62,319 nt of DNA, taken from positions 1 to 62,319 of the forward strand of contig URBQ01000012.1 of NCBI GenBank assembly GCA_900546115.1, in the 5' to 3' direction. This stretch comes from an uncultured Collinsella sp. GTDB lineage: Bacteria > Actinomycetota > Coriobacteriia > Coriobacteriales > Coriobacteriaceae. The notes beneath the pieces were generated by a model. That model was not told the DNA's origin and searched no databases. It was given only the letters and a program-made list of their open reading frames with translations. Numbering within the stretch: the first letter of the stretch is position 1; each line of letters opens with the position of its first letter. Positions 33,071-41,825 of this stretch are shown one piece after another. Made by a program: the position numbers and the translations under genes.

Positions 33071-34851
33071 TACTCGTTAAGTAGCCTAACGGCTTCGGCG
33101 GCCATGTTCTCGGCCGTCATGCCGTTCTGAGCGAGCAGCTCGTTGGGGTCGTAGCGGTCGGGGAAGCCCCTGGCGATGCCAAAGGTGCGCGTGCGCACGG
33201 GCGTGCAGGCCAAGTAGCACGCGACGCGCTCGCCCCAGCCGCCGTCCAAGATACCGTCCTCGAGGGTGACGACAACGCGATGCTCGGCGACAAGGCTGTC
33301 GAGGAACTCGCGGTCGAGCTCGGTTGCAAAGCGCGGGTTGACGAGCGTGGCCTCGATGCCGTACTCGGCAGTCAGACGGTTTGCCACGCGCTCGCCCAGC
33401 TCAAAGAAATCGCCAAGCGCGAGCACGGCCACGTCGCGACCCTGGCACACCACGTTGTAACGAACGGCGCCGTAATCGGCGTCCTCGGCAGGCGCAAGAT
33501 CGGGGCGGCTTACCAAGCCAATGCCCGGCACGCGAATCGCCACGGGATGCTCGCGGTGGTCGAGCGACCAGCTCAGCATGGATAGGTATTCCTCCATGCA
33601 GGAAGGCGCCAGGTAACGCATATTGGGGAGAGCGCCCAGCATAGAAATATCAAAGAACGAAAGATGCGTCTCGGATGTGGTGCCAAAGATCGATGCGCCA
33701 AACACCAGGATGGTTGCGGGGACATCGTTGAGGCACAGGTCGTGCCACAGCTCGTCGTAGGCGCGCTGCAAAAACGTGCCGTACACACCAAAGACTGGCT
33801 TGGCACCCGAGCGCGCAAGCGCGGTGGCAAAGGTCACGGCGTGCTCCTCGGCAATGCCCACATCGACGAACTGTTTGCCGGCGGCGGCGCGAAGCTCGGG
33901 TGTAAAGCCCATGATGTAGGGCGTGGCGGCCGTGATGCCCACGACCTGCGGATCGTGCTCGATGGCGGCGCTGAGCGCCTCGCCCGTAATGTCGGCATAG
34001 GTGCGCGGCGCAGGCTCGCTCGGATGGCCCGGGCAGAGCTTGCGCCCAGTCGCCATGTCAAACGGACCCACATGATGCCAGCGCTCGGGGTCGCTCTGGG
34101 CTGGCTCAAAGCCCTTGCCCTTTGCGGTGGAGACGTGCAGCACGATGGGATGATCGATATCGCGCAGCTCCTGCAGCGTGTCGACCAGGGCCAACACATC
34201 GTTGCCGGTGTCCAGATAGCAGTAGTCGAGCCCCATCGCGCGGAAAACGTTGCGCTCACAGGTGCCGTTGCTGGCGCGTAGCTCGGCCAGATTGCGATAC
34301 AGGCCACCGTGGTTTTCGGCGATGGACTGGTCGTTATCGTTGACGATGATGATCAGGTTGCTGTCGAGCTCGGCGGCATTGTTAAAGCCCTCAAACGCCA
34401 GACCGCCCGAAAGCGAACCGTCGCCAATGATGGTGATGACGTTGTACGCATCGCCCGCCAGGTCACGAGCGTGCGCCAAGCCGCAGCCCAGGCTCACCGA
34501 CGTGGAGGTGTGGCCCATGGCGAACAGGTCGTGCTCGGACTCGTCAGGATTGGCAAAACCAGAGGCCTCGCCGTAGCGTGCCGGGTCGATATAAGTGTAC
34601 GCGCGCCCAGTCAGCGCCTTGTGGGCGTAGGTCTGGTGCGAAACATCAAAGACAATCTTGTCGATGGGGGAGTTAAACACGCGATGGAGCGCAACCGTAA
34701 GCTCAACGACGCCCAGGTTGGGGGCAACGTGCCCGCCGACGGCGGCGGAGCTTTCGAGGATGGCGTGGCGGATCTCGCCGCAGAGCAGCGGAAGCTCGGC
34801 GCGATCGAGAGCCTTGACGTCCTCGGGCGTTGTCGTTTGCGTAAGCAGCAT
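33070..34851 (-). CDS. 1-deoxy-D-xylulose-5-phosphate synthase-like protein
   Basis: This thiamine-diphosphate enzyme of the DXS/transketolase family has the TPP motif IGDGSLSGGLAFEGFNNA and the catalytic Glu region VDVGIAEEHAVTFA. The 593 residues are shorter than classical DXS (about 620-640). The usual THHGxFD segment is replaced by SETHLSFFDISMLG, and VNDNDQSIAENHGG differs from classical DXS. It looks like the divergent subfamily also seen in lactobacilli, whose activity is uncertain. Classical DXS makes the first intermediate of the MEP isoprenoid pathway. No other MEP gene is adjacent. Confidence 0.82.
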   Translation of the reverse strand: MLLTQTTTPEDVKALDRAELPLLCGEIRHAILESSAAVGGHVAPNLGVVELTVALHRVFNSPIDKIVFDVSHQTYAHKALTGRAYTYIDPARYGEASGFANPDESEHDLFAMGHTSTSVSLGCGLAHARDLAGDAYNVITIIGDGSLSGGLAFEGFNNAAELDSNLIIIVNDNDQSIAENHGGLYRNLAELRASNGTCERNVFRAMGLDYCYLDTGNDVLALVDTLQELRDIDHPIVLHVSTAKGKGFEPAQSDPERWHHVGPFDMATGRKLCPGHPSEPAPRTYADITGEALSAAIEHDPQVVGITAATPYIMGFTPELRAAAGKQFVDVGIAEEHAVTFATALARSGAKPVFGVYGTFLQRAYDELWHDLCLNDVPATILVFGASIFGTTSETHLSFFDISMLGALPNMRYLAPSCMEEYLSMLSWSLDHREHPVAIRVPGIGLVSRPDLAPAEDADYGAVRYNVVCQGRDVAVLALGDFFELGERVANRLTAEYGIEATLVNPRFATELDREFLDSLVAEHRVVVTLEDGILDGGWGERVACYLACTPVRTRTFGIARGFPDRYDPNELLAQNGMTAENMAAEAVRLLNE

Positions 34852-35079
34852 CGTTGTGGGTTACTCCATGCGAATCGTGCGCCGGCACTCCCTCGGCCGG
34901 CACAATTGCACAAGACAGTCTCGCACATTTTGGCGTTTGATATGTGACGGCGGCGCGGTAATTCGCCAACTGGTGGGGCAAAACGTTTTGTCCGATGCCA
35001 TACTGGTAAATTCGATGATGATTTTATTCATTGCGCGCAGGCCGCGGCTTGCCGCCGAGCGCCGCCGGAAGGAGGCCGC

Positions 35080-35637
35080 ATGTCCGATACCGTTCGTGCC
35101 GAGAAAATCGCGCGCGAGGTCGACGATGCCGCCCGTCAGCTTGCCCAGGCGGGCCGCTTGGACCTGATGCATGAGTTTATCCAACATGGCGATGTGACGG
35201 TCTATACGCATGTGACCTCGGTAGCGCGGGCAAGTCTGTCCTTTGCCGAGCGCCTGGGCCGCGTCGGTATCTCCGTCGACCGCTTATCGCTGCTGCGCGG
35301 GGCCCTGCTGCACGATTACTTTCTCTATGACTGGCACGATCCCGACCCAAGCCATCGACTGCATGGCTTTCGTCACCCGTTTTTTGCCTTGGCGCGTGCG
35401 GAGGAAGATTTTGAGCTGACGCCGCGCGAGCGGAATATTATCGTACGGCATATGTTTCCGCTGGTACCGGTGCCGCCGACGTGTCGTGAGGCATGGATTG
35501 TGTGCCTGGCGGATAAATGGTGCGCACTGCGCGAGACGATTGCCGGCCGTCTGCCGCGCAAAGGCGGCGCGAACGATTTGAACGAGGGCCCGAGTGACGG
35601 CTCGAGCAAAGAATCGAACGAAAAGAGGAGTGGGTAG
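35080..35637 (+). CDS. HD-domain phosphohydrolase family protein
   Basis: The 185-residue protein contains an HD-type metal-binding pattern: a His in THVTSVA, the HD pair in LLRGALLHDYFLYDW, then RHPFFALARAEE and a later Asp in CLADKWCAL. HD proteins usually hydrolyse nucleotides or phosphate esters; the substrate is not evident. It ends within 4 bases of the next gene, a CmpB-like membrane protein, and the two are often linked in gut anaerobes. GGAAGGAGG precedes the ATG. Confidence 0.85.
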   Translation: MSDTVRAEKIAREVDDAARQLAQAGRLDLMHEFIQHGDVTVYTHVTSVARASLSFAERLGRVGISVDRLSLLRGALLHDYFLYDWHDPDPSHRLHGFRHPFFALARAEEDFELTPRERNIIVRHMFPLVPVPPTCREAWIVCLADKWCALRETIAGRLPRKGGANDLNEGPSDGSSKESNEKRSG

Positions 35638-35640
35638 ACG

Positions 35641-36660
35641 GTGGGAACCGCGATCGACATGGCATTTGACGGCGCGACGCTTGCCGCCTGTCCGCTCTCG
35701 GCGCTGGTACTCTCGTTTGCCTTCTACGGTTTTTGCGGCTGGGTATGGGAGTCGACAGTCTGCGCCATGCTCAACCACGGACGCTTTGCCAACAGCGGCT
35801 TTTTGCTAGGGCCGTGCTGTCCCATCTACGGTGCGGGCGGCATTGCGTGCTGGTTGCTGCTGCGTGGAATCCCAGACGCCTCGAGCCAGTTTGTCGCTGC
35901 CGCGCTCGTATGCAGCGTGATCGAATATAGCGTGGGCGTGCTGTTGGAAAAAACGACGGGTGCCCGGTTTTGGGATTACTCGCATCTGCCGTTTAACCTG
36001 CACGGACGCATCTGCCTGTACTGGGCCTGCGCGTTTGGCTTGGGTGCGTTGTGTATTTGCCGTTTAGTGGAGCCGGCATTGCTGGGGCTGCTTGGCCATC
36101 TGCCGGTGCTAATCGTGCGCTTGGCCGCCTTTATCGTCGCGGTCGCGATGATGGTCGATGCGGTGTGCTCGTTGGCGAGCTGGCGGCGTCTGTCCGATCA
36201 GCTTGAGCGTGTGCGTGCCGACCTTGCCGACCGCATCAATGAGTCGCTTGCCGACGCCTCCGACTCTATGCTCGAACGTATTCCCGATTCGGCGATTGAC
36301 TCGGTGGCGCAGACGCATATCCGCGGTCGCGCCGTTAACGCTTGGCTGGCCGAGCTGGGCGACGCGGCGCTCGATGCCCTGCGCGAGAAGACTTCGATGC
36401 CGACGTTTATCTCGGATGGTGCTCGCGGCCTGGCGCTCGCTGCCCGCCGCGTGGCCGATGCCGCGCCGAGTATGCCGCGTCCGTCGCTCGGTCGTCGCCT
36501 TGCCGGCAAGCGCATGAGCCGCCCGGTACCGAGCGTGTCACTCAGCCGCCGCGACCTACGCTTCTTTAACGCCTTCCCGCGTCTGCGCATCAATCGTTAC
36601 GAGGGTGTCATTCGAGCTACCGACCTCCGCGACCGAGCCCGCGAGCTGTTCCGGCGCTAG
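35641..36660 (+). CDS. Putative ABC-transporter type IV (CmpB, PF06541) membrane protein
   Basis: The 339-residue protein begins with the CmpB-like segment FAFYGFCGWVWE and GFLLGPCCPIYGAGG, followed by several membrane helices up to about residue 180. The C-terminal half is soluble and charged (helical, with a basic tail rich in Arg). Function is unknown despite the family name; no ABC ATPase is adjacent. GTG start with GAGGAG upstream, immediately after the HD gene, which implies coupled translation. Confidence 0.82.
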   Translation: MGTAIDMAFDGATLAACPLSALVLSFAFYGFCGWVWESTVCAMLNHGRFANSGFLLGPCCPIYGAGGIACWLLLRGIPDASSQFVAAALVCSVIEYSVGVLLEKTTGARFWDYSHLPFNLHGRICLYWACAFGLGALCICRLVEPALLGLLGHLPVLIVRLAAFIVAVAMMVDAVCSLASWRRLSDQLERVRADLADRINESLADASDSMLERIPDSAIDSVAQTHIRGRAVNAWLAELGDAALDALREKTSMPTFISDGARGLALAARRVADAAPSMPRPSLGRRLAGKRMSRPVPSVSLSRRDLRFFNAFPRLRINRYEGVIRATDLRDRARELFRR

Positions 36661-36858
36661 CCAGAGCGGAGCCAAGCGAGCCCTTCTCGTTCGCACGTTT
36701 CCCGTTCGTTTCGCGTCCGTTGCCGCGCCGTTTCCAAGATTGCGGTGCCGTTTCCATTCGACAACGCAGCGTTTAACAACGCCGTATCTGGTCTACACCA
36801 GTTGCCCCTCGGCCGCATCATGAGCGCCGACAACGTTCATGCGACCAAGGGGGAGCGA

Positions 36859-38136
36859 ATGTACGATACGGGATCGACAACGTTTATGCTCATCTGCACC
36901 ATGCTCGTGTTTTTAATGACACCGGGTCTGGCGTTTTTCTATGGCGGCCTGTCCAGGCGCAAAAATGTCATCAACACCATGCTTATGTGCTTTGGCGCCA
37001 TTGGCCTGGTTGGTGTGCTGTGGATTGTTGCCGGCTGGTCGCTGGCCTACGGTGGCGACGGTTCTAGCCCGTTTATTGGCGGCTTTGACCAGTTGCTGTG
37101 CCTGCCGGTGCTCAACCAGGTGCTGCAGGCGGCCGAGGGCAATGCTGCGGATGGTGCCGTCTACCCTCAGATCATCAACATCGCCTTCCAGATGGCGTTT
37201 GCCATGATCACCGCCGCTATCGTTACGGGCAGTCTGGCAGGCCGCGTTAAGTTTGGTGCCATGACGGCCTTCCTGGGCATTTGGCTGCTCGTGGTCTATG
37301 CGCCGCTCGCCCACATGGTTTGGGGAGGCGATGGTTCCTTTATCGGCGACATCATCGGCGCGCTCGACTTTGCCGGCGGCGACGTGGTACACATTTCGTC
37401 CGGTCTCACGGGCCTGATTCTCTGCTTAATGCTCGGCCGTCGTCGCGGCTTTGGCATGGTGAGCTACCGTCCGCATAACGTGCCGTTTGTGGCGCTGGGC
37501 GCCGGTCTACTTTGGTTTGGTTGGTTTGGCTTTAACGGCGGCAGCGAGTTTAAGGCCGACGCCGTGGCGGCACTCGCCATCCTCAACACCGTGACGGCCA
37601 GCGCGGCGGGCATGGTCTCGTGGCTTGTCGTCGAGCGCGTGCACACCGGTCGCCCCACGCTGGTGGGTGCCAGCACCGGTCTGGTTGCGGGCCTTGTGGT
37701 GGTCACGCCGGGTGCGGGCTTTGTCGAGCCGTGGGCAGCGCTGGTCATGGGCCTGATCGTCTCGCCCGTCTGTTACCTGGCCATCAGCCATCTTAAGACC
37801 AAGTTTGGCTACGACGATGCGCTCGACGCGTTCGGTTGCCACGGTATCGGCGGCATCTTGGGCGGTGTGCTCACGGGCCTGTTCTGCGTGCCGGAGCTCT
37901 CGTGGACCGGTAAGGGCGGCCTGTTCTACACGGGCGACGTGTCGCTGCTTGTCTCGCAGGTTCTGGGCATTGTGGTGACGGTCGTTATTGTGCTGGTGCT
38001 CGACTTGGTGATCGCCGCGGTGGTCAAGGCACTGTTCCACGGCAGCCTGCGTGTGGACGAGGCCGACGAGGCGCTGGGCCTGGATGCGAGTCAGCACGGC
38101 GAGAGCGCATACCCTTCCTTCTCGGGACTCGATTAG
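36859..38136 (+). CDS. amt: Ammonium transporter
   Basis: The 425-residue Amt/MEP channel has about eleven membrane helices. It contains the family signature DFAGGDVVHISSG and the second pore histidine in FGCHGIGGILGG. GGDG in the selectivity region and YGGLSRRKN near the N terminus are typical. The ATG at 36859 follows AAGGGGGAG; the frame extends upstream without homology. A P-II gene lies 156 bp downstream, the classical amt-glnK arrangement, in which P-II plugs the channel when nitrogen is plentiful. Confidence 0.95.
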   Translation: MYDTGSTTFMLICTMLVFLMTPGLAFFYGGLSRRKNVINTMLMCFGAIGLVGVLWIVAGWSLAYGGDGSSPFIGGFDQLLCLPVLNQVLQAAEGNAADGAVYPQIINIAFQMAFAMITAAIVTGSLAGRVKFGAMTAFLGIWLLVVYAPLAHMVWGGDGSFIGDIIGALDFAGGDVVHISSGLTGLILCLMLGRRRGFGMVSYRPHNVPFVALGAGLLWFGWFGFNGGSEFKADAVAALAILNTVTASAAGMVSWLVVERVHTGRPTLVGASTGLVAGLVVVTPGAGFVEPWAALVMGLIVSPVCYLAISHLKTKFGYDDALDAFGCHGIGGILGGVLTGLFCVPELSWTGKGGLFYTGDVSLLVSQVLGIVVTVVIVLVLDLVIAAVVKALFHGSLRVDEADEALGLDASQHGESAYPSFSGLD

Positions 38137-38137
38137 C

Positions 38138-38247
38138 GGCACGGGTTTCCCAGGCACCCGACCTTGCCCCTCAAACCGTCGCTTGCGTACCGAAGTACGC
38201 GGCGCTCCTCTTTCGGGGCAATCTCGGGCACCTGGAAAACCCGTGCC
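38138..38247. repeat. 110-bp nested palindrome between amt and the P-II gene
   Basis: Arms of 33 bp (38138-38170 and 38215-38247) match at 28 positions, and an inner perfect stem GCGTAC/GTACGC closes a CGAA tetraloop. It starts 2 bases after the amt stop. It may set the relative level of amt and the P-II gene. Confidence 0.85.
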
Positions 38248-38292
38248 ATGTGAAGGTAAATCAATTTCTTTTATTGAAGAGAGGAATTCACT

Positions 38293-38631
38293 ATGAAGAA
38301 GATTACAGCGATTGTTCGTGCCGAGAAGCTTGAGGTTCTCAAAGATGCGCTGTTTGCGGCTGATGTTCGCGGCATGACCATCAACCAGGTGCAGGGCTGC
38401 GGCGCGCAGCATGGCTGGAAGGAATACGTGCGCGGCAACGAGCTGCTCGTCAACACGATCCCCAAGGTGCAGTTCACCCTCATCTGCGCCGACGAGCATG
38501 TCGACGGTATCGTTGACATTATCTGCAACGCCGCTCGCACCGGTGCCGTCGGCGACGGCAAGATTTGGGTCGAGCCGGTCGAAGAAGTCATCCGCATTCG
38601 CACCGGCGAACACGGCCCGGCCGCGGTGTAG
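38293..38631 (+). CDS. P-II nitrogen regulatory protein
   Basis: The 112-residue P-II protein has MKKITAIVRAEKLEVLKDAL, the T-loop region GCGAQHGWKEYVRGNELLVN and the C-terminal GDGKIWVEPVEEVIRIRTGE nucleotide-binding signature. Compared with E. coli GlnB/GlnK, the uridylylation tyrosine in RGAEY is Leu (RGNEL), so this protein is probably not uridylylated, though a Tyr is present four positions earlier. Its location after amt supports control of ammonium uptake by ATP/ADP/2-oxoglutarate binding alone. Confidence 0.93.
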   Translation: MKKITAIVRAEKLEVLKDALFAADVRGMTINQVQGCGAQHGWKEYVRGNELLVNTIPKVQFTLICADEHVDGIVDIICNAARTGAVGDGKIWVEPVEEVIRIRTGEHGPAAV

Positions 38632-38705
38632 AATCGACCGTCTGCCATCCGCAACGTTAAAATGCTGCAATGAGGCACAAGACTTGCGTTGCGGATGGGC
38701 GGATT

Positions 38706-39368
38706 ATGGGTCGCAATAAATATCCCGAGGAGACGGTCGCGAAGATTCTCGACGCGGCACTGGAGCTATTCTGCGCACAGGGTTATGAGGGGACGAGTAT
38801 TCAAGATATCGTTGACCGTCTCGACGGCATGACCAAGGGCGCTGTCTATCATCACTTCAAGAGCAAAGAAGAGATTTTCAACGCCGCGTTTGATCGGGCG
38901 ATGACTCCGATTGTTGAGCACCGCCGCTCGATGCTTGGCGTCGGTAATATGACCGGAGCCCAAAAGCTCAAGCGACTGTACGCTCCCGAGTCCGTTGTTC
39001 CACAAATTGAGCTATGGGCACGTATGCGTCCTGCAGCAGATCCGGTAAAAAGCTCGCGCCTACTGGCGATGCAGTACCAGGGCTCATTTGACGAGTCGGC
39101 CGATGGCTGTCTCTTGCCAGTGATCGAGGAGGGCATCGCCGACGGCTCCATTGCGTGCGAATGCCCGCGCGAAGCGGCGGAGGCCGTATCGTTGTTGGCG
39201 AATCTTTGGCTGCTGCCATTGTTCCGTCCGCTCGAGCCCAAGGAGCGAATGCTCGCTCGCGCACAATGTCTGGCGCAGATGGCCGCTGCGGTGGGACTCG
39301 ATTTGGGCGAGGAAGTGCTCCAGACAACGGCACGGATTTGGGGCGTATGGAACCGCGCTGGGTGGTAA
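38706..39368 (+). CDS. TetR/AcrR family transcriptional regulator
   Basis: The 220-residue regulator has the N-terminal TetR helix-turn-helix (ILDAALELFCAQGYEGTSIQDIVDRL and MTKGAVYHHFKSKEEIF) and a divergent ligand-binding domain. The ATG at 38706 fits the conserved start. It is followed in the same direction by an MFS pump, with two inverted repeats between them that resemble its own operator. The likely role is repression of the pump until a toxic ligand binds. Confidence 0.9.
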   Translation: MGRNKYPEETVAKILDAALELFCAQGYEGTSIQDIVDRLDGMTKGAVYHHFKSKEEIFNAAFDRAMTPIVEHRRSMLGVGNMTGAQKLKRLYAPESVVPQIELWARMRPAADPVKSSRLLAMQYQGSFDESADGCLLPVIEEGIADGSIACECPREAAEAVSLLANLWLLPLFRPLEPKERMLARAQCLAQMAAAVGLDLGEEVLQTTARIWGVWNRAGW

Positions 39369-39373
39369 TATAG

Positions 39374-39386
39374 ATACCAACGGTAT
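39374..39386. promoter_or_regulatory. Operator-like dyad ATACC-AAC-GGTAT
   Basis: A perfect 5-bp dyad with a three-base centre lies six bases after the TetR stop and continues into GTAATTG. It shares the GGTATGT half-site with the larger dyad at 39435. Confidence 0.5.
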
Positions 39387-39434
39387 GTAATTGATTTGTG
39401 AGGGTAGCCACGGCTGCCCTTTTCAAGTCATTAA

Positions 39435-39455
39435 ATACATACTAGTGGTATGTAT
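39435..39455. promoter_or_regulatory. Operator-like dyad ATACATAC-TAGTG-GTATGTAT
   Basis: A perfect 8-bp inverted repeat with a 5-base centre lies 13 bases before the MFS start, where it could block a promoter or the ribosome binding site. It is a good candidate binding site for the adjacent TetR protein. Confidence 0.65.
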
Positions 39456-39468
39456 AGGGGGTGGGCTT

Positions 39469-40731
39469 ATGGCTGGGCTGAGAGACGTCGGCGTCTCGTT
39501 GAAATCAAAAACAGTGCGGTCAATCAGGCTCGCGGAACTTCTGGTTGCGCAGCTGTGCACGTATTCGATGCTGTCGGCGCTGTGCTTTGCGTATCCACTT
39601 TACTTGTTCGATTGCAGTGGATCGTCAACGTTATATGGCGCCGTCGTGGCGACGGCGTTCATACCCGGCGTACTCGCAACTCCGGCTGGTGGGATCTTAG
39701 CGGATCGGGGAAGACACCGCGAGGTCCTCGTGTCCCTCGGCATTGCTCTGATGACTGCATCACTGCTGTCTATCCCCATGAAGCGCTCGTTGCCTCTTGC
39801 GGTCGTCGTAGTAGCGATACTTTGTGTTCAATATGGTGTTCAATCGCTGCTAAAGCCAATGCTCCAAATTGAGACGGTGCGTATGGCGGGTGAAGAGAAG
39901 GTTGAGCGGGCCACTGCATTGGTTTCGCAGATGACCATGGTGAGCAATATCTTGGGTCCTGTGGTCGGGACGGCAGTCTATGGGTGCTTTGGCATCGATG
40001 CTCTTTGCACAACCGCGTCGGTGGCGTTTGCGATTTCAGCTCTCTTGTTTGGGGTCGCACTCAAGCAAAACGCCTCATCTGAAACGATGAGAGACGGCGC
40101 GACTCGCACGACATGCCGAAACGATTTTCGGGAGTCGATTCGGTATCTGTTGCAAAATGCATCATTGGTCGCTGTGATTTTGCTTGCGGCAGTTTTGAAC
40201 CTTGCGTTGGTTGGGCTAACGATTGGCGCTCCCATTATTGTTACAAAGCATCTCGGTATGCAATCGTCCTGCGTTGGGATAGTTGAGGTTGCTCTGGGCC
40301 TGGGTGGTCTTACCGGCAGTGGCTTGGTCGGCATTTGGCCGCATCGTTTTTCTTTCAATGGCATATGCCGATATGTTGCGATGATCTGTTTTGGAGTCGC
40401 GCCGATTATTGTTACGCTGCTGTTCGGCGTAGATGTATGCGTGTTCACCGTGTTTGCGGTTGGTTCGGCATGGGTCATGGTGTGGGCGAGCATTACGTCG
40501 GTTGAAATCACCGCGTTTGTTCAGCGGGTAGCGCCGACTGAGCTCTGCGGAAAAGTGCTTTCGGTCGTTTACATGGTCCTTTCCTGCGCAACGCCTATCG
40601 GCCAATTGACGTACGGGGTTGCATATGATCGATGGACACCGGCGATTGTATTCGCAGCCATGTTGGCGGTGCTGACGTTGACGACGGCTCTGTTTTATCG
40701 GCTGAAAAATCGATTGCGGCGATTGTCTTAA
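39469..40731 (+). CDS. Major facilitator superfamily efflux transporter
   Basis: The 420-residue protein has about 12 membrane helices. It resembles macrolide/drug efflux MFS proteins, with the cytoplasmic motif GGILADRGRHREVL between helices 2 and 3 and LLKPMLQIETVRM in the following half. The ATG at 39469 follows GGGGTGGG. It is probably regulated by the upstream TetR gene through the palindromes in the 100-bp gap. Codon and base use are AT-richer than the surrounding metabolic genes, suggesting acquisition as a unit. Confidence 0.87.
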   Translation: MAGLRDVGVSLKSKTVRSIRLAELLVAQLCTYSMLSALCFAYPLYLFDCSGSSTLYGAVVATAFIPGVLATPAGGILADRGRHREVLVSLGIALMTASLLSIPMKRSLPLAVVVVAILCVQYGVQSLLKPMLQIETVRMAGEEKVERATALVSQMTMVSNILGPVVGTAVYGCFGIDALCTTASVAFAISALLFGVALKQNASSETMRDGATRTTCRNDFRESIRYLLQNASLVAVILLAAVLNLALVGLTIGAPIIVTKHLGMQSSCVGIVEVALGLGGLTGSGLVGIWPHRFSFNGICRYVAMICFGVAPIIVTLLFGVDVCVFTVFAVGSAWVMVWASITSVEITAFVQRVAPTELCGKVLSVVYMVLSCATPIGQLTYGVAYDRWTPAIVFAAMLAVLTLTTALFYRLKNRLRRLS

Positions 40732-40792
40732 CGCGCTGGGGCACCGTGAATTTGTGAAGGCGGTGGTACGCCGCGCCGGGACGGCATTGTTT

Positions 40793-40846
40793 GGACATGC
40801 CTCTCCTTCGTCTACAATATCGGGCAGACGAAGGAGAGGCATGTCC
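40793..40846. repeat. Perfect 21-bp inverted repeat over promoter, RBS and start
   Basis: Arms 40793-40813 and 40826-40846 pair perfectly around 12 bases. The right arm contains AAGGAG and the ATG of the HAD gene; the left arm begins inside a TTGGAC -35-like box, and the TACAAT -10-like box (40813-40818) straddles arm and loop. Transcripts starting at this promoter would contain only the right arm, while read-through from upstream would contain both. Confidence 0.85.
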
Positions 40847-41704
40847 ATGATCAAGATGTTCGCGAGTGACTTAGACGGAACGCTGCTGAACGCCCTGCAC
40901 GAGGCGGATGGGACCATCCGCCGCGCCATTCGCGAGCTGACTGAGGCTGGCCTGCACGTGGTTCCCGCGACTGGACGCTCGACGTTGCCGATCGGCGAGC
41001 ATGGCTTTACGGGCTTGGCGCTTGACGCCTGCTGCTCCAATGGATCCATCGTGCGCGACAGCCATGGCGAGGTGCTCAAGACTTGGACCATCGACCCGCA
41101 GGTCACTGAGGAACTGCTCAAGGCGTTCCCGGACATTTGCTTTGATTGCTCCACGCCCGATGGCATGTTTTCGAGCGGTTCGTTCGAGATGCATCAGGCG
41201 GGCTTTAAAAAGGACAGCCCCATCAAGCGTATTGTGATGCGCGGCATGCGTGCGCGCGGCGGGTATCACGAGGAGCAGTATTTCGACCAGTCGATCGGTG
41301 ACATCCTGCGCCACGATGTATGCAAGATCAATTGTCGCGTGACCTCGCCCGAGCTGGAGCGCGACCTTAAGGCGTATCTTGCCGAGCGCTCGGACCGTGT
41401 GGTCAACGCGCCGTTCGATCCGGTGATGTTCGAGATCACGGACGTGGCGTGTAACAAGGGCGAGAGTGTGGCCTGGCTGGCGGGCTACCACGGCATTGCC
41501 GAGGACGAGGTCGCGGTTTATGGCGACGGCGGAAACGACATCGCCATGCTCAAGCGTTTCCGCCACAGCTACGCGACCAAAAACGCTAGCGATGCAGCCA
41601 AGGTCGCCGCGAGCGCAACTATCGGCAGCTGCATGGTCCACGCCGTCCCCAAACACATGCTCGCCACCATGCATAAGCAGAGCTCCCGCACCATCATCGA
41701 ATAA
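40841..41704 (+). CDS. HAD superfamily phosphatase (Cof type)
   Basis: The 287-residue protein has HAD motif I FASDLDGTLLN (nucleophile Asp), motif II in VPATGRST, and motif IV GDGGNDIAML; the cap insertion between them is of the Cof (C2b) type. These enzymes dephosphorylate sugar phosphates, FMN or similar small molecules. AAGGAG lies just before ATG 40841; ATG 40847 is an alternative. The start region lies within a perfect inverted repeat. The gene ends in a short hairpin of the repeat family. Confidence 0.9.
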   Translation: MSMIKMFASDLDGTLLNALHEADGTIRRAIRELTEAGLHVVPATGRSTLPIGEHGFTGLALDACCSNGSIVRDSHGEVLKTWTIDPQVTEELLKAFPDICFDCSTPDGMFSSGSFEMHQAGFKKDSPIKRIVMRGMRARGGYHEEQYFDQSIGDILRHDVCKINCRVTSPELERDLKAYLAERSDRVVNAPFDPVMFEITDVACNKGESVAWLAGYHGIAEDEVAVYGDGGNDIAMLKRFRHSYATKNASDAAKVAASATIGSCMVHAVPKHMLATMHKQSSRTIIE

Positions 41705-41735
41705 TGTGACAAAGGGACTGCCCCCTCGTCACATT
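41703..41735. repeat. AATGTGAC/GTCACATT hairpin
   Basis: An 8-bp perfect stem begins within the stop codon of the HAD gene; the loop starts AAAGGGACTG. The architecture (arm, AAAGGGAC, then complementary arm) is that of the other stop-codon hairpins, with different arms. Confidence 0.75.
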
Positions 41736-41825
41736 CCAAATATTGCCTTTACGTGTTGGTACACACGGTGTGCAATAATACTCGCACTGTGCAATAGCGC
41801 ACAGGCTGAGTAACAAGGAGGACGC

